Notes under the pieces: model-generated
The model's input: only the letters and a program-made list of their open reading frames with translations
The model's database searches: none
What the model was told of the DNA's origin: nothing
Shown: positions 36,482-45,712 of the stretch, piece by piece
Layout of the letters: every line of letters starts with the position of its first letter
Numbering within the stretch: position 1 is the first letter of the stretch
Assembly: GCF_963678635.1 (NCBI RefSeq)
Contig: NC_087065.1
Location: 1,800,001 to 1,864,000, forward strand
DNA: 64,000 bases
Direction: 5' to 3'
Source: Symsagittifera roscoffensis
Lineage: Eukaryota; Xenacoelomorpha; Acoela; Convolutidae
Translations under genes and position numbers: made by a program

Positions 36482-37747
36482 TGCTAAAATACTCGAACTT
36501 GCTGCTCGTTTTGGCTGAGGAAGATTGTCAATATTTTCATTGGGGTATCCAAGTTTTTGTTTAGAAAGAATTGCTCTTCGCGGGTATCGGCAATACTGGG
36601 AAAAGTAAAACTAGAAAATTGTTCTTTTTTTTCTTTTAAAACTTTCTATCTTAGATCAGAAAAAAACTGTATGAAGCAAATTCAATTTCTAAGATTATGA
36701 GCAAATAAAGAAAAACAAAAAAAATGACGCGGCGGAATCCCTATAACGTCCTTAAACACAAAACGTTGTTAATTTTTCTCTCAATTTTTGTTTTATTTCT
36801 TCAATGACTTTTTCAATTTCTGTTCAAATCGGGAAAAATGCCGGTAGTTTTATTTGCTTTTATTGCTCTACAATTTAAGATGCAATCGAAACTTAAAAAA
36901 GCTAAGATCTGCTAAAGTTGGTTATTTTCAGACTTTGCTACGCCTTTCCTTAGTAACTTAAATAAAATCTGGTCTCTCGACTTTTGCTCTACATAATAGT
37001 AAAGCAAGAATCATAGACTAATAAGGTCAAATTTTAGTGGAACAAGTCATGTTAAACATTTAGACCAACGTTCAGCCAGTAAAAAGATATGAAACTTACC
37101 TGGTTTAAGAACTCGCGATGTAAAAATTTAAGAAGTGAAAAACACAATTTGAGCTACAAACTAATAGTTACAAGCGGTCTTTAAAATTTATTTGCACTCG
37201 ATTGTCGTAATCTTTTTTTTAGATTTTGTATCTCTGAGAAAGGTGGCGTTGCCTGATCACATGAGTATTCATAATTACCAAATAAGCATAATTAGATTTT
37301 GTATATTTGAGAAACAGTGCTATCAAATTTTGAACCAAAATATTAACACAACACAGAAGCCAAGTCAAAAACCAGCCAGTTTCACTTCTTATGCTGCGAG
37401 CTGCAGAGTTTCTGACGCAGCTAAATTGATCAGCTGTTTGTTTTTCAAAGACTGGTTTTACCATATTTACAGACAATCATGAATAATTTGCCAAATGAGG
37501 GATTGTAACGGGATCGGCCGTATTGGATTGGATTAAAAACTTCATGGCTCAACTGTTTGGTGTAATGACTGAATGCAAGCGCATCTCTTATGATTTTGAA
37601 AGGTGTCCTATACTTCTCATTTCTGAGAAAAATATAGGAATAAGCACAGTTTGATTAGACAGCCCGGGTCAAAGTGTTCATTTTGTGTTTCGACTTTCAA
37701 AGTCGAGCACATGTCACGTTTGAGTTGTGCACAAATTCGAAACATAC
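36482..37747. other. Intergenic DNA flanking the giant LTR element, no gene recognised
   Basis: Overlapping frames on both strands at 37192-37482 have no motif. The last four bases (ATAC, 37744-37747) are the target duplication of the element that follows. Confidence 0.5.
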
Positions 37748-38157
37748 TGAGTTATAACCGAGGTGGTTAACTCATAGAGTAATTTCGGATAGGGTACACC
37801 GTCTGCTCGTCACGCTATCTTATTTTCGGCCGGATAGATTCGTGCAACTTCTTAGTCTAATACCGATCCTAATCTTACTCTTATACTATCTAGTCTCAGG
37901 GTGTTTAACTAGTCTCTGCTAGGCTCAATAGATCTAGGGTATACTGGTTTATTGCGGCTGCTGAAGTCTTCTTGGAGAGTCAACTAATTTCTAAGTTAAA
38001 TTCAAATCTCTCTGGTGCTGAAATTACAAGTAATTCCAGCACTTACAAATAAGTGGGTTGTTAGTTAGATGGATCATGATTGGTTAATATTAAATACTTT
38101 ACAGTGGTAAAATATCTAATTTATCCAATCATAAAATGTAGTTTAGATCAGGTTCCA
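37748..38157 (-). repeat. 3' LTR of the giant element
   Basis: 410 bp, beginning TGGAACC and ending AACTCA on the minus strand. On that strand it holds two CCAAT-type boxes (near 38080 and, inverted, 38124), an AATAAA at 37948-37953, and a hairpin at 38015-38042 (GTGCTG...CAGCAC with AATTAC/GTAATT inside). Identical to 63230-63639 except for one base (GTTTAG versus GTTAAG near 38141) as far as I could read. The polypurine tract next to it is weak (GGATGGG on the minus strand). Confidence 0.97.
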
Positions 38158-39743
38158 CCCATCCGGGTTTTACAGAGTTTTTTAGAATAGTCTTTCTGCA
38201 ATTCAAAAGATGGATGATGGACGTTGGTATTTGGCGAACATCATATTTCGTCTGGGTTCTCTTGTTAGAGAAGTTCCAGATTCAGTCGTTGTGTCTTCTC
38301 ATGACAACGACTGGGTTTTCGCAACAAACTCAAATCTGATTTCAGAATGGTTGGCTATGACAGGTTTTTTCGTTTCATGTAGAGAACTTCTTTGTGTTTG
38401 ACCTTGTCTGGGAATGGCGTGGAGATTGTGCGTGGAGGGGATGCCTGGTTACTCGGATCTGTACGTATACTTGAACATCGAGGTGGTCATTGTTCTAGTT
38501 CAATGAAGTCCTTTTCTGCGAAGTCAAGTCGTACTCTAAATCCTTTGAGTTGTGATTGTGGGCGGCATATTGATTGTGGTTGGCCATTCTTTTTCGAGTG
38601 TAGTGGGGTCATTTTGTCTTTGGATGTTCGTCTTTGGTGTTGTATGCTGATCTATATACTGCAAGATATAATTTACATTTTATAAAAATTTTATTAGTTT
38701 GGTGTTTTAATTATGATTTTGGTTAGTTGTTTTCACAAAAGCTTTTTGTTTTAATTCGGTTATTTTGAAGAGTTACTCACCCTTGAGTACCTGTTATTAA
38801 AAATAGGAGTGTGGTCACAAAGCGTGGATGTAGCGCGGTGGGTTAGGCCGGCTATAGAGCATGCTCAGGACGTCCTCTCTGGTGGGTTAGGCCAGGAGTG
38901 GGAGTATGATTTCGTGCGGTTTCTGTGAGAGGTCCTGTTATGTGATAACGTTTTATGTTGGGTTTATTGTGGTTTTTCTTATGTTTCGTTGGTTGTGTCC
39001 TTTTTTCAAAAATCAAATTGTTTTTGGTATGGGTTTGTCTTTCGACTTTTTTGTGTTTTATTATTTCTTTCTTAGACTTTATAATAGTCTTCAAAAGAAT
39101 AAATTATCCAGTTTTAAACTGGGTTAATCCGGTTTGGGTACCGTTGGTTTCCTTTTCTTAGTCATGCTGTTATTCTATGTTGTGGTGTTTAGTAAGCTGC
39201 ATTGGTTAGTTTTGTTTAGTATATAAGTCCTTTCCAACCGGTTTAAAGGAAAGTTTGAAACTTGTTATCGTGTGTTAGAGTTGTTGAGTGTGAAAACTTG
39301 AAACTGAAATTCATTATTTAAACAATTCTTCGTGGGCGAGCTGTGCGAGTTTGGATAGAATTCTTGTGCGAGTGAATGAAAATATCAAAAGGTTAGTACT
39401 GCATTTGCGTTTTATTAAATTACTACATAGAATTTCAATTTTATTGCTTGTTTTGGGGAAAAATTAAGTTACAAATTTTCATCATTATTAGAATTACTGC
39501 TTTTAGGGAAATAATTTATAAATTAATTTAATACATTTGTATGAATTTTATTTAATTTAGCTGGTGTAAAGGATTATTAGAGTTTGGGACAATTTGAAGA
39601 AGTTTTCTATTTTTTATTTTTTCTTTTGTGTATTTTGCAGATGATCGTGAGATGAAGACTAAAAATCTAAATAAAACATGGATAAAGAATGGTTAGTGTT
39701 TTATTTTAAATTTATTAGTATATGTATAAATTATACTTACCTG
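38158..39743. promoter_or_regulatory. 3' non-coding region of the giant element with plus-strand promoter-like and splice-like signals
   Basis: On the plus strand, opposite to the element, TATATAAG stands at 39220-39227. A hairpin CTTTCC...GGAAAG follows at 39230-39253, then a donor AAAAG|GTTAGT at 39391, a long pyrimidine tract ending TTTTGCAG at 39640, an ATG at 39678 in good context (AAAACATGG), and another donor AATG|GTTAGT at 39691. On the sense (minus) strand, directly after the stop of the 602-codon ORF, is a near-perfect donor CAG|GTAAGTAT (39733-39743). A plus-strand frame at 38210-38401 (63 codons) lies next to the LTR and has no recognised motif. Whether any of these signals is used is unknown. 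Confidence 0.4.
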
Positions 39744-41552
39744 TTAGTCGTCGGGGAAAAAACCGTGGGGGAAGATGTCGTGGATTATGTCGGAATTTGT
39801 TAGTAACTTTGCTAATATGCGAATGATGTTTTTAGTTTGAAGCAGTGGCCAAAGCAATTGAAGTGCTTTAATGGTTTTTAGTTCTTCAGTGCCAACTGCA
39901 AAATCATAAGGTGTGTTTTGGATGAGATTATATAATTTGTGGTTATATTTAGTGTTATGAATGAATTCTAATATAGGGATTTCTATAGGTTGAACAAATT
40001 CATGTGGGATAAGGAAGGGTCTGGATTCTTCTGCGTTGAAGGTCTTTGTGATGGGACAAAAAATATACATTTGGGTTATGGGATCATAATTGCGAAGAAT
40101 ACCGTGAAGGTTAGTATCTTTGATGCAATATGTGAAGTTAAGAAAAAATGGTGATGTGTATTTAGAGTTAATAAATTGAAAACGATGGTGTGGTTGTCTT
40201 GATGGAATGTGTAGGTCAAAGTGATTTTGTATAAAGCGGTAATACGTATATGTGTGGGTTTGTTTAGTGCGTAACATAATGTCATGTGAGCAGTGCAAAT
40301 CTCTTTCATGTGGTGCAAGGAAATGAAAGGTTAGTGAAAATAATTGAAATCTTTCTTTAAAACTTTCGTAAGCTTGTGTGTCGGTTAGTGCTTCAGAAAT
40401 GATGTGGTCGAATTTGCGATCAAATATGTTGAGTGTGAAAACATATGGTGTTTTGATGAAAAATTTTTCTGTGATTTGTGGGTTAGCGAAGCGATCGTCG
40501 TCTAAAAATTGATCTTGGTTAGTTCGGATGATGTTATGATCATAATATTCTAGCGTATATTCGTTAGCTCGGGGTGCAGTGTATGTTTTTAGTGACTTTT
40601 TATATCCAATGTAAGTAAATTGTCTATGTGTTAGTGGTGTAGTTAGTCGATATAGCATATCTTGATTTCGTTCTATATCGATGTGAGTATTAGACAAAGG
40701 TAGGCAAAGGGGATTAGTAAAATGATAATATGATGTCCAATGAAGTGTAGGCATTAAAACTTGTTCATCTACAAAGCTACGTGTATCGTTAGTATCTGTA
40801 GGGGTGTTCAAAGTATATTGTGGAAATGAAGGTAAGGTGATTGCTAAAAATTCTTTCGTGTTAGTGTGATTTGGATGATTGATATATTCACGTGCTGTTC
40901 CTGGTTTTGTTGGAAATGGATGGTTTGGGAATTTTCTTTTGAAAGTGCGGTAAGCTCTATTAGTGCTAGGTGATGATTCGGTGGATGTAGATGATGGTGC
41001 TAATGATGCGGTATAAGCTGAAGAGGATGTAGGGGTAGGTGGGTTTGATGATTCTATTGTGGATGAAATCTGATTTATAGTGGGATTTTCAAGGTGGAAG
41101 GGTTGTTGTTGTAAGGTGATAAAATTATCTAGTTCCTGGGAGATTTGGGGAGTATCTGGAGAATTGGATGATCGGTCTGAATGAAATGAGGAGTAGGTGG
41201 GGGTAACTTGTGAAGCATAGGATGGTGTAGAGATGGATGGGAGCGGGTTATATGGTGGGATTGGTTGAAAAGGGGGTTTCGAAAAAATTGAGGGATTGGT
41301 TTGAAAATTATTGGATGGAGATGGTTCAGAGTCTGCAAATTCGTCAGGGGTTTCAATATCTGGGTTATTGAGTTGTGAGATGGAGTATAAAACTGAGAGG
41401 TGTGAATTAGTGTCTGAATTCATGCCTGATGTTATATTATTGGTTGGGAAATCGGGTGGTGGGAAGGCAAAAAGTGGAATTATTGTAATTGGAGTGTTGA
41501 GGTTGGTTGGATGTGAATTTGAGCGGTGTAGGGATCCAAGTTGTCGGCTCAT
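39744..41552 (-). CDS. 602-codon ORF of unknown function, last gene of the giant element
   Basis: The ORF is intact and starts 7 bp after the stop that ends the reading frame following env. Residues 1 to about 215 are low in complexity, rich in Pro, Ser, Thr and Asn, and contain many phosphorylatable sites. About 220-600 looks folded: aromatic and hydrophobic residues are evenly spread, with segments such as FIKTPYVFTLNIFDRKFDHI, LFSLTFHFLAPHERDLHC and FVQPIEIPILEFIHNTKYNH. There is no signal peptide or membrane segment, no zinc finger and no enzyme motif that I recognise. Position downstream of env is where complex retroviruses and some plant and animal Gypsy elements carry accessory genes. 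That it is undamaged while pol is broken is consistent with recent function. Product and role are unknown. Confidence 0.75.
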   Translation of the reverse strand: MSRQLGSLHRSNSHPTNLNTPITIIPLFAFPPPDFPTNNITSGMNSDTNSHLSVLYSISQLNNPDIETPDEFADSEPSPSNNFQTNPSIFSKPPFQPIPPYNPLPSISTPSYASQVTPTYSSFHSDRSSNSPDTPQISQELDNFITLQQQPFHLENPTINQISSTIESSNPPTPTSSSAYTASLAPSSTSTESSPSTNRAYRTFKRKFPNHPFPTKPGTAREYINHPNHTNTKEFLAITLPSFPQYTLNTPTDTNDTRSFVDEQVLMPTLHWTSYYHFTNPLCLPLSNTHIDIERNQDMLYRLTTPLTHRQFTYIGYKKSLKTYTAPRANEYTLEYYDHNIIRTNQDQFLDDDRFANPQITEKFFIKTPYVFTLNIFDRKFDHIISEALTDTQAYESFKERFQLFSLTFHFLAPHERDLHCSHDIMLRTKQTHTYTYYRFIQNHFDLHIPSRQPHHRFQFINSKYTSPFFLNFTYCIKDTNLHGILRNYDPITQMYIFCPITKTFNAEESRPFLIPHEFVQPIEIPILEFIHNTKYNHKLYNLIQNTPYDFAVGTEELKTIKALQLLWPLLQTKNIIRILAKLLTNSDIIHDIFPHGFFPDD

Positions 41553-41558
41553 CGTGGG

Positions 41559-41975
41559 CTAAAAAAAATTATTATTTTGAGACTGAAAAGCGGTGGTATG
41601 GGGTTGTTCTATAATTTGTTCATATGTATTTTCGTCTAAGGGATGGTGTGTCATTATATGTTGAATGGGACTTTGTGATATGGTTGGTCTAAAATTTGGA
41701 TTATTTGTTATTGCTAAATTTCGAAAATTTCGTGGGACTAGTGATAATGGATGGTTATGTGGTAGTGGTGGTAACTGTGGTGCTGTAGGCGTAATGTCTA
41801 CATTGTTATGTTCTTCGTCGTATGTGTTCTGTCTTGTTGCTATTTTTGTGTTGTATTCCTTTATTTGTGCATCTAAAAGAATTTTGTTTATTGATGATGA
41901 AAAAATTCCAAAAAATCCTGCAAATAGTATGCGTGCTACACTTGCTTGTCTATTTACTTGTGTGTGTATAGCGCA
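41559..41975 (-). CDS. In-frame extension downstream of the env stop, with PTAP and YxxI motifs
   Basis: After the env TAA (41976-41978) the same frame stays open for about 138 codons to a TAG at 41559, which lies 6 bp before the ATG of the next ORF. It begins with a Cys, then a hydrophobic stretch (ILFAGFFGIFSSSINKILL), then a hydrophilic tail with PTAP at 41778-41789 followed by a PPLP cluster, and YEQI at 41613-41624. There is no usable ATG at its start. PTAP is the late-domain motif that recruits TSG101/ESCRT in retroviruses, and YxxPhi motifs are endocytic sorting signals in envelope tails. The simplest reading is that this is the cytoplasmic tail of the envelope protein, reached by stop readthrough or cut off by a recent nonsense mutation in this copy. 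Confidence 0.6.
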   Translation of the reverse strand, partial: CAIHTQVNRQASVARILFAGFFGIFSSSINKILLDAQIKEYNTKIATRQNTYDEEHNNVDITPTAPQLPPLPHNHPLSLVPRNFRNLAITNNPNFRPTISQSPIQHIMTHHPLDENTYEQIIEQPHTTAFQSQNNNFF

Positions 41976-44168
41976 TTAATTATAGATTCCTTTTAAAAGC
42001 GAAAAAAGAAATCCTATAAAGTTAAACATTGCGTATAAAATAGTCAATTTTTCTAAGATGTAGTAGGGCCATCCTAGAAAATCGAGAATTTCATTTTTTA
42101 GTGTAACAAAGCTAAAAATATTTATAGGTGAAATATCTTGTGGTCGGTATTTTTCACCGTTTAGATATATATAGTCTTTAATGTCTTTAAAATATCCGCT
42201 ATAGTCTTGTGTATAAATATCTGCAAATCCTGCTGTTTCGGCAAGTTTGCGTAAGTTTTGGTCAATTGATTGTCTTTGTATTGTGTCCATTTGTGTTAAT
42301 AATTCTTGGAATTGTTGTGTTCTAATGTGATGTTGTACATCGGATTTTGAATATATTCCAATTGATTGTAAGTCAATATTTGGGTTTCGAACAATAGCTC
42401 TAATGCTTTCAGGTGAAAATTTTTTGAGTGATTGCATTAATGTGGGATATGGAGTAGGAAGATAATTTTTATCTTCATCAGGGTTCAGTTGAACTACATT
42501 GTGGCTATTTTCTGATCCACATGGGACTGCGGTATCCCAGAAATAGGTTCGTCTTGAAAGTGTGTCAACGAAGTGTACTTTATTCTTATAAAAGATAGGG
42601 ATTCTTTTATAGCATCGTTTATCTTCAAAAACATATAGTGGTGATACTTTTTTGGTACAGGTATAAAACCATAAAATGTTTCCTTCATAATCTAAAAAAT
42701 TTGATCTTTTTCCTGATAGTAAATATCCTGCGTAGGGTATTTTTAATACTGCTAGTGCAAGTGATTGTAGGATTTGTGTCCTTTCTAATTCGCATAGCTG
42801 GTGAAGTGTTTCTAATTCAGATAGTGACATTTCTTGAAAAATTCGGCTAATTGTGTAGTCTAATTTCATATCTAGGTGAATATCATAGTGGATGTTACCG
42901 AAATATGTACTATTCATTAGTGATAATTCTTGTAAACGTGTGCTTCTAGTGTCATGGGGCTTTAGATGTCCACCAGGTTGATTTTTACTTTTTTGAAAAT
43001 CAACTGGTATATATGATGTTCCTTCGTTTATAGGGTGACTTGTGGCGTATGGGTCGATTTTTACTTTTCCAGTGGTCATGTCGAATCCTTTTTCGTATTC
43101 AACTAATATCTCGGAGTATTGTGTTTTGTGAAGTGGATTTCTGTATTTACATGCAAGTTCTGTTTCTTGATATATTTGAAAACGTGTCAGTTTATTTTCT
43201 ATATTGTGTATGTTTCTAAAATTAGAACTTTGTCTTCGTGACGGATGGACTTGGTCGTATGGAATTGATTGTATGAAATATTTTTCGTGAAATTTTATCA
43301 TACGAGCGTGTATTTTTGCTACTTGAAATGTTGTACATGTGTCTTCAGGGAACCAAACAATTGTTGCTTGTGTTCGTGTTGTAGGGTCACAATAGCCTTG
43401 ATCGTTTTTACAAGGTAATCTAATTCCTTGATAGATCATTGTGTTGTCTGATAAATCGCGTGTGAGTTGTATTTTTTCGAGTTGTATTTTCCAATCAAAA
43501 AACATGATTTCTTGATATCCTTTATTTTTTGTGTCTGCTTTGCAGTTTGATGGGTCATTTATACCAATGTGTGGTATCCAGTGTTTATCGTGTATATCAT
43601 AAGTTAATCTTCCGTGTGCGCCGTTGTATGGGTATTTTTCATCTAATTTTATATGTCCTTGATATCTTTCAAGTTCTGCTTGATGTACAGAATCTGCAAA
43701 AACTTGGAAATATACTAATTTTCTATCAGTGTTTTTATTTCTTGTGATATTGAGTCTTAGTAACTCGTTTTTACAATCTTCGGGATTGAGATGTAGAAGT
43801 CGTTCGATATTACTTTGGTAGAATGATTCGTGGTCAAGTCGGTTTTTATTTCCATTTGAGACTTGTGAACAATGTACTTTCTTTTCGGAAAATGTCGCTG
43901 TGAATTTATATCCTTTAACTGTTGTTGCTCGGGCTTTTGAATAAAGTGTCGCTATTACATTTGTTGTTTCTATAGCTTGTGGTTCTGTTTCGCATTGTGA
44001 TACTTGATTTATTGCATATTTGTGTAATGTTTTTTGTTCGTTTTCGTCACAATCGTAATGTGTTACTAATAAATCTTGGGGTCCTGTGCGGGGGGAAGGG
44101 TTTATGTTTTCATTTGAGGTTATTAGAAAAAGGAGTTGGAGAAAAATTAAAATTTTTAGAATATACAT
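41976..44168 (-). CDS. Envelope-like glycoprotein, 730 codons, possibly class III fusion-protein-like
   Basis: The N-terminus (MYILKILIFLQLLFLITS) is a clear signal peptide. A hydrophobic C-terminal stretch at about residues 700-725 is a candidate membrane anchor. The ectodomain has many cysteines and several N-glycosylation sequons (for example NIT and NST). A block around residues 455-575 (a Leu/Cys-rich helix, then YAGYLLSGKRSNFLDYEGNI, paired Cys, CYKRIPIFYKNKVHF and VDTLSRRTYFWD) recalls the central region of gB-like class III fusion glycoproteins of the kind found in chuviruses and captured by some LTR elements. That link is from memory of the fold pattern and is tentative. Its ATG overlaps the end of the preceding Pro-rich ORF by 13 bp. 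It would make the element an endogenous-retrovirus-like agent. The open frame after its stop is listed separately. Confidence 0.75.
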   Translation of the reverse strand: MYILKILIFLQLLFLITSNENINPSPRTGPQDLLVTHYDCDENEQKTLHKYAINQVSQCETEPQAIETTNVIATLYSKARATTVKGYKFTATFSEKKVHCSQVSNGNKNRLDHESFYQSNIERLLHLNPEDCKNELLRLNITRNKNTDRKLVYFQVFADSVHQAELERYQGHIKLDEKYPYNGAHGRLTYDIHDKHWIPHIGINDPSNCKADTKNKGYQEIMFFDWKIQLEKIQLTRDLSDNTMIYQGIRLPCKNDQGYCDPTTRTQATIVWFPEDTCTTFQVAKIHARMIKFHEKYFIQSIPYDQVHPSRRQSSNFRNIHNIENKLTRFQIYQETELACKYRNPLHKTQYSEILVEYEKGFDMTTGKVKIDPYATSHPINEGTSYIPVDFQKSKNQPGGHLKPHDTRSTRLQELSLMNSTYFGNIHYDIHLDMKLDYTISRIFQEMSLSELETLHQLCELERTQILQSLALAVLKIPYAGYLLSGKRSNFLDYEGNILWFYTCTKKVSPLYVFEDKRCYKRIPIFYKNKVHFVDTLSRRTYFWDTAVPCGSENSHNVVQLNPDEDKNYLPTPYPTLMQSLKKFSPESIRAIVRNPNIDLQSIGIYSKSDVQHHIRTQQFQELLTQMDTIQRQSIDQNLRKLAETAGFADIYTQDYSGYFKDIKDYIYLNGEKYRPQDISPINIFSFVTLKNEILDFLGWPYYILEKLTILYAMFNFIGFLFSLLKGIYN

Positions 44169-45340
44169 GTGTATGACAATCCTGAGTATGGGTTATAGAA
44201 TGTGATGTAACCAATTGTCTTTTTGGTATATCTGTCGTATTTGTATATAACTTCAGTTGTTATAAATGGTGGTGGTAGGGATTGAGCTGTTATATTTGGT
44301 GGATTTAATGGATAGGGATGTTGAGTAATGTTGTTTAATTTAACCGTGATTTCAAATTTTAATTGTAGACTATTCTGTTGGAGTATTTGGATGTTATGAG
44401 CACGAATGTCTTCGTGAATGTCTTGTCTATATTGTAGTCTATTTAGTGCCCAATTGTGGAGTCGGTTACTTTCTAGGTGTTGTCCAAATAATGGTGGAGG
44501 TGCTGTGAATGTATTCCAGTCTAATCTTAAAGGAATATTTGTTGATGATTGTTCTCGATATCTAGCGTCGAGGTTATTTGGGAAATTTAAGTTAAAAGGT
44601 GGTGGTGAAATCTGGCTTATTGATGGTGTTGATGGTAGTGATAATGTGTCTGGTAGTGATGAGGATGTTGTTGTATCCGTAGAAATGTCTATGGGGTCAT
44701 TGATTAAATTTGGTTCACCTTGTGTGAATGAATGTGTTGTCCAGTATGGTAGTCGTGATGTTTGGTTTGTAGGGTTAAAGGGATTTTCAAGTACTTGTTC
44801 AGATGTTGGTGTTGAACCTAAGTAATCTGATGGTAGGCTTGAGGTGCTACGTTGTGAAAGAAGCGTAGGGGTTTCTGGTAATATACCAATGGGGTTTTCT
44901 GGTGTACTTTGTGATGGGGATTGAGGTATATCAAAATGAACTCGGGGAGTTTGAAAATTTCTGTTTCGTCGAGGATGTATAATTTGTCTATTTATTTCGA
45001 CTGTATTTTGGTTTTGACTAGGATTTCGTATTCTACTTAATTCTTGTGGTAGTGTTGGGTATAAGTTATATGTTGGTTCGCTTAGAGGTGCTTGTCGTTG
45101 AACTGGTTCTAGTGGTTCTGATAAGCGAGCGTGTCGTTCTTCAAAGGTATATGGGTTATCTTGAAAAGAAATTCGTGTAGATGTTTGGGGGTTTTGGGTA
45201 GTTGAAGGTGGTGTCGGGTTTTCCTGGGATGATGTCGGTGAAGACTGACTATGTGATTGTTGGTTAGCAATTTTTGATGGTTTTTGATCTATTCTTTTAG
45301 TGAAAAAATTTATGTTTATTGTAGTATTCTTCTAGAAAAA
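44156..45340 (-). CDS. Proline-rich ORF of about 376-390 codons without an ATG
   Basis: On the minus strand a frame is open from just after a TAG near 45340 to a TAA at 44156, yet it holds no ATG. It reads RIDQKPSKIANQQSHSQSS near the start and then a Pro/Ser/Thr/Gln-rich chain (PLSEPTYNLYPTLPQELSR, later LPSTPSISQISPPPFNLNF), ending in a more ordered part with a regular Tyr/Ile pattern (TEVIYKYDRYTKKTIGY). It overlaps the end of the 62-codon membrane ORF, which is in the frame one base upstream; a +1 shift at TTT-TTT-C near 45303-45309 would fuse the two. Alternatives are splicing onto an upstream ATG or a non-AUG start. Its 3' end overlaps the env start. Function unknown; an envelope-associated or Gag-like accessory protein is possible. 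Confidence 0.6.
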
Positions 45341-45485
45341 GTATTAGGAGGATTGTTGCTAGGGCGAATGTGATAATTGCTTTCTTTATACATTTGCATA
45401 TTGTCAAGATGAGGGATGATAGAAATGTTATAAAAATTACAAATAGTAAAAAAATATCTGTTCTACTAAAAATGGTTCGTATCAT
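45297..45485 (-). CDS. Small membrane protein, 62 codons
   Basis: The chain is mostly hydrophobic, with two likely membrane helices (IFLLFVIFITFLSSLILTI and AIITFALATILLILFL) separated by a short Cys/Lys loop. Its ATG overlaps the stop of the preceding 76-codon ORF in ATGA, suggesting coupled translation. Its end overlaps the Pro-rich ORF. Small ion-channel-like or signal-anchor roles are possible, but nothing specific is recognisable. Confidence 0.55.
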   Translation of the reverse strand: MIRTIFSRTDIFLLFVIFITFLSSLILTICKCIKKAIITFALATILLILFLEEYYNKHKFFH

Positions 45486-45712
45486 TTAGATAAGTTTTGT
45501 GAATCGTACCTGTGGATATAGTCAATAGCTTTTGAAAGCTGGAGGTATAGTTCAAATATGGAATAGAAAATTAAAAAAATATTGCAAAAATTGATTAAGA
45601 TTATTAGAAAAGATTCAAAGGTGTCAAAAAGAAATATGAAGAAAGGTTTAAATATTGTGAAAAAGTTTGCGAGAATGTTTGGAATTATGGTAACTGGTCG
45701 AGAGAAGAGCAT
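45482..45712 (-). CDS. Small membrane protein, 76 codons
   Basis: Two or three hydrophobic segments are rich in Phe and Ile (FFTIFKPFFIFLFDTF, FLIILINFCNIFLIFYSIF), followed by a short polar tail (DYIHRYDSQNLSK). It ends in ATGA, shared with the next ORF. It lies in the pol-env interval, where the first gene of a spliced env message would be expected. Hydrophobic small frames can occur by chance in AT-rich DNA; the overlap with the next frame is the main argument for function. Confidence 0.5.
   Translation of the reverse strand: MLFSRPVTIIPNILANFFTIFKPFFIFLFDTFESFLIILINFCNIFLIFYSIFELYLQLSKAIDYIHRYDSQNLSK

Noticed and set aside
37192-37482. Overlapping frames of 96 and 85 codons on opposite strands
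   Set aside because: Neither has a motif or a convincing exon boundary.
38852-39161. Overlapping frames on both strands in the 3' region of the giant element
   Set aside because: Low-complexity Lys/Asn or Phe/Leu runs, with no start context or motif.
41311-44825. Plus-strand frames over the env and 602-codon genes
   Set aside because: They mirror long intact minus-strand genes; an antisense protein is possible in principle, but nothing beyond frame length supports it.
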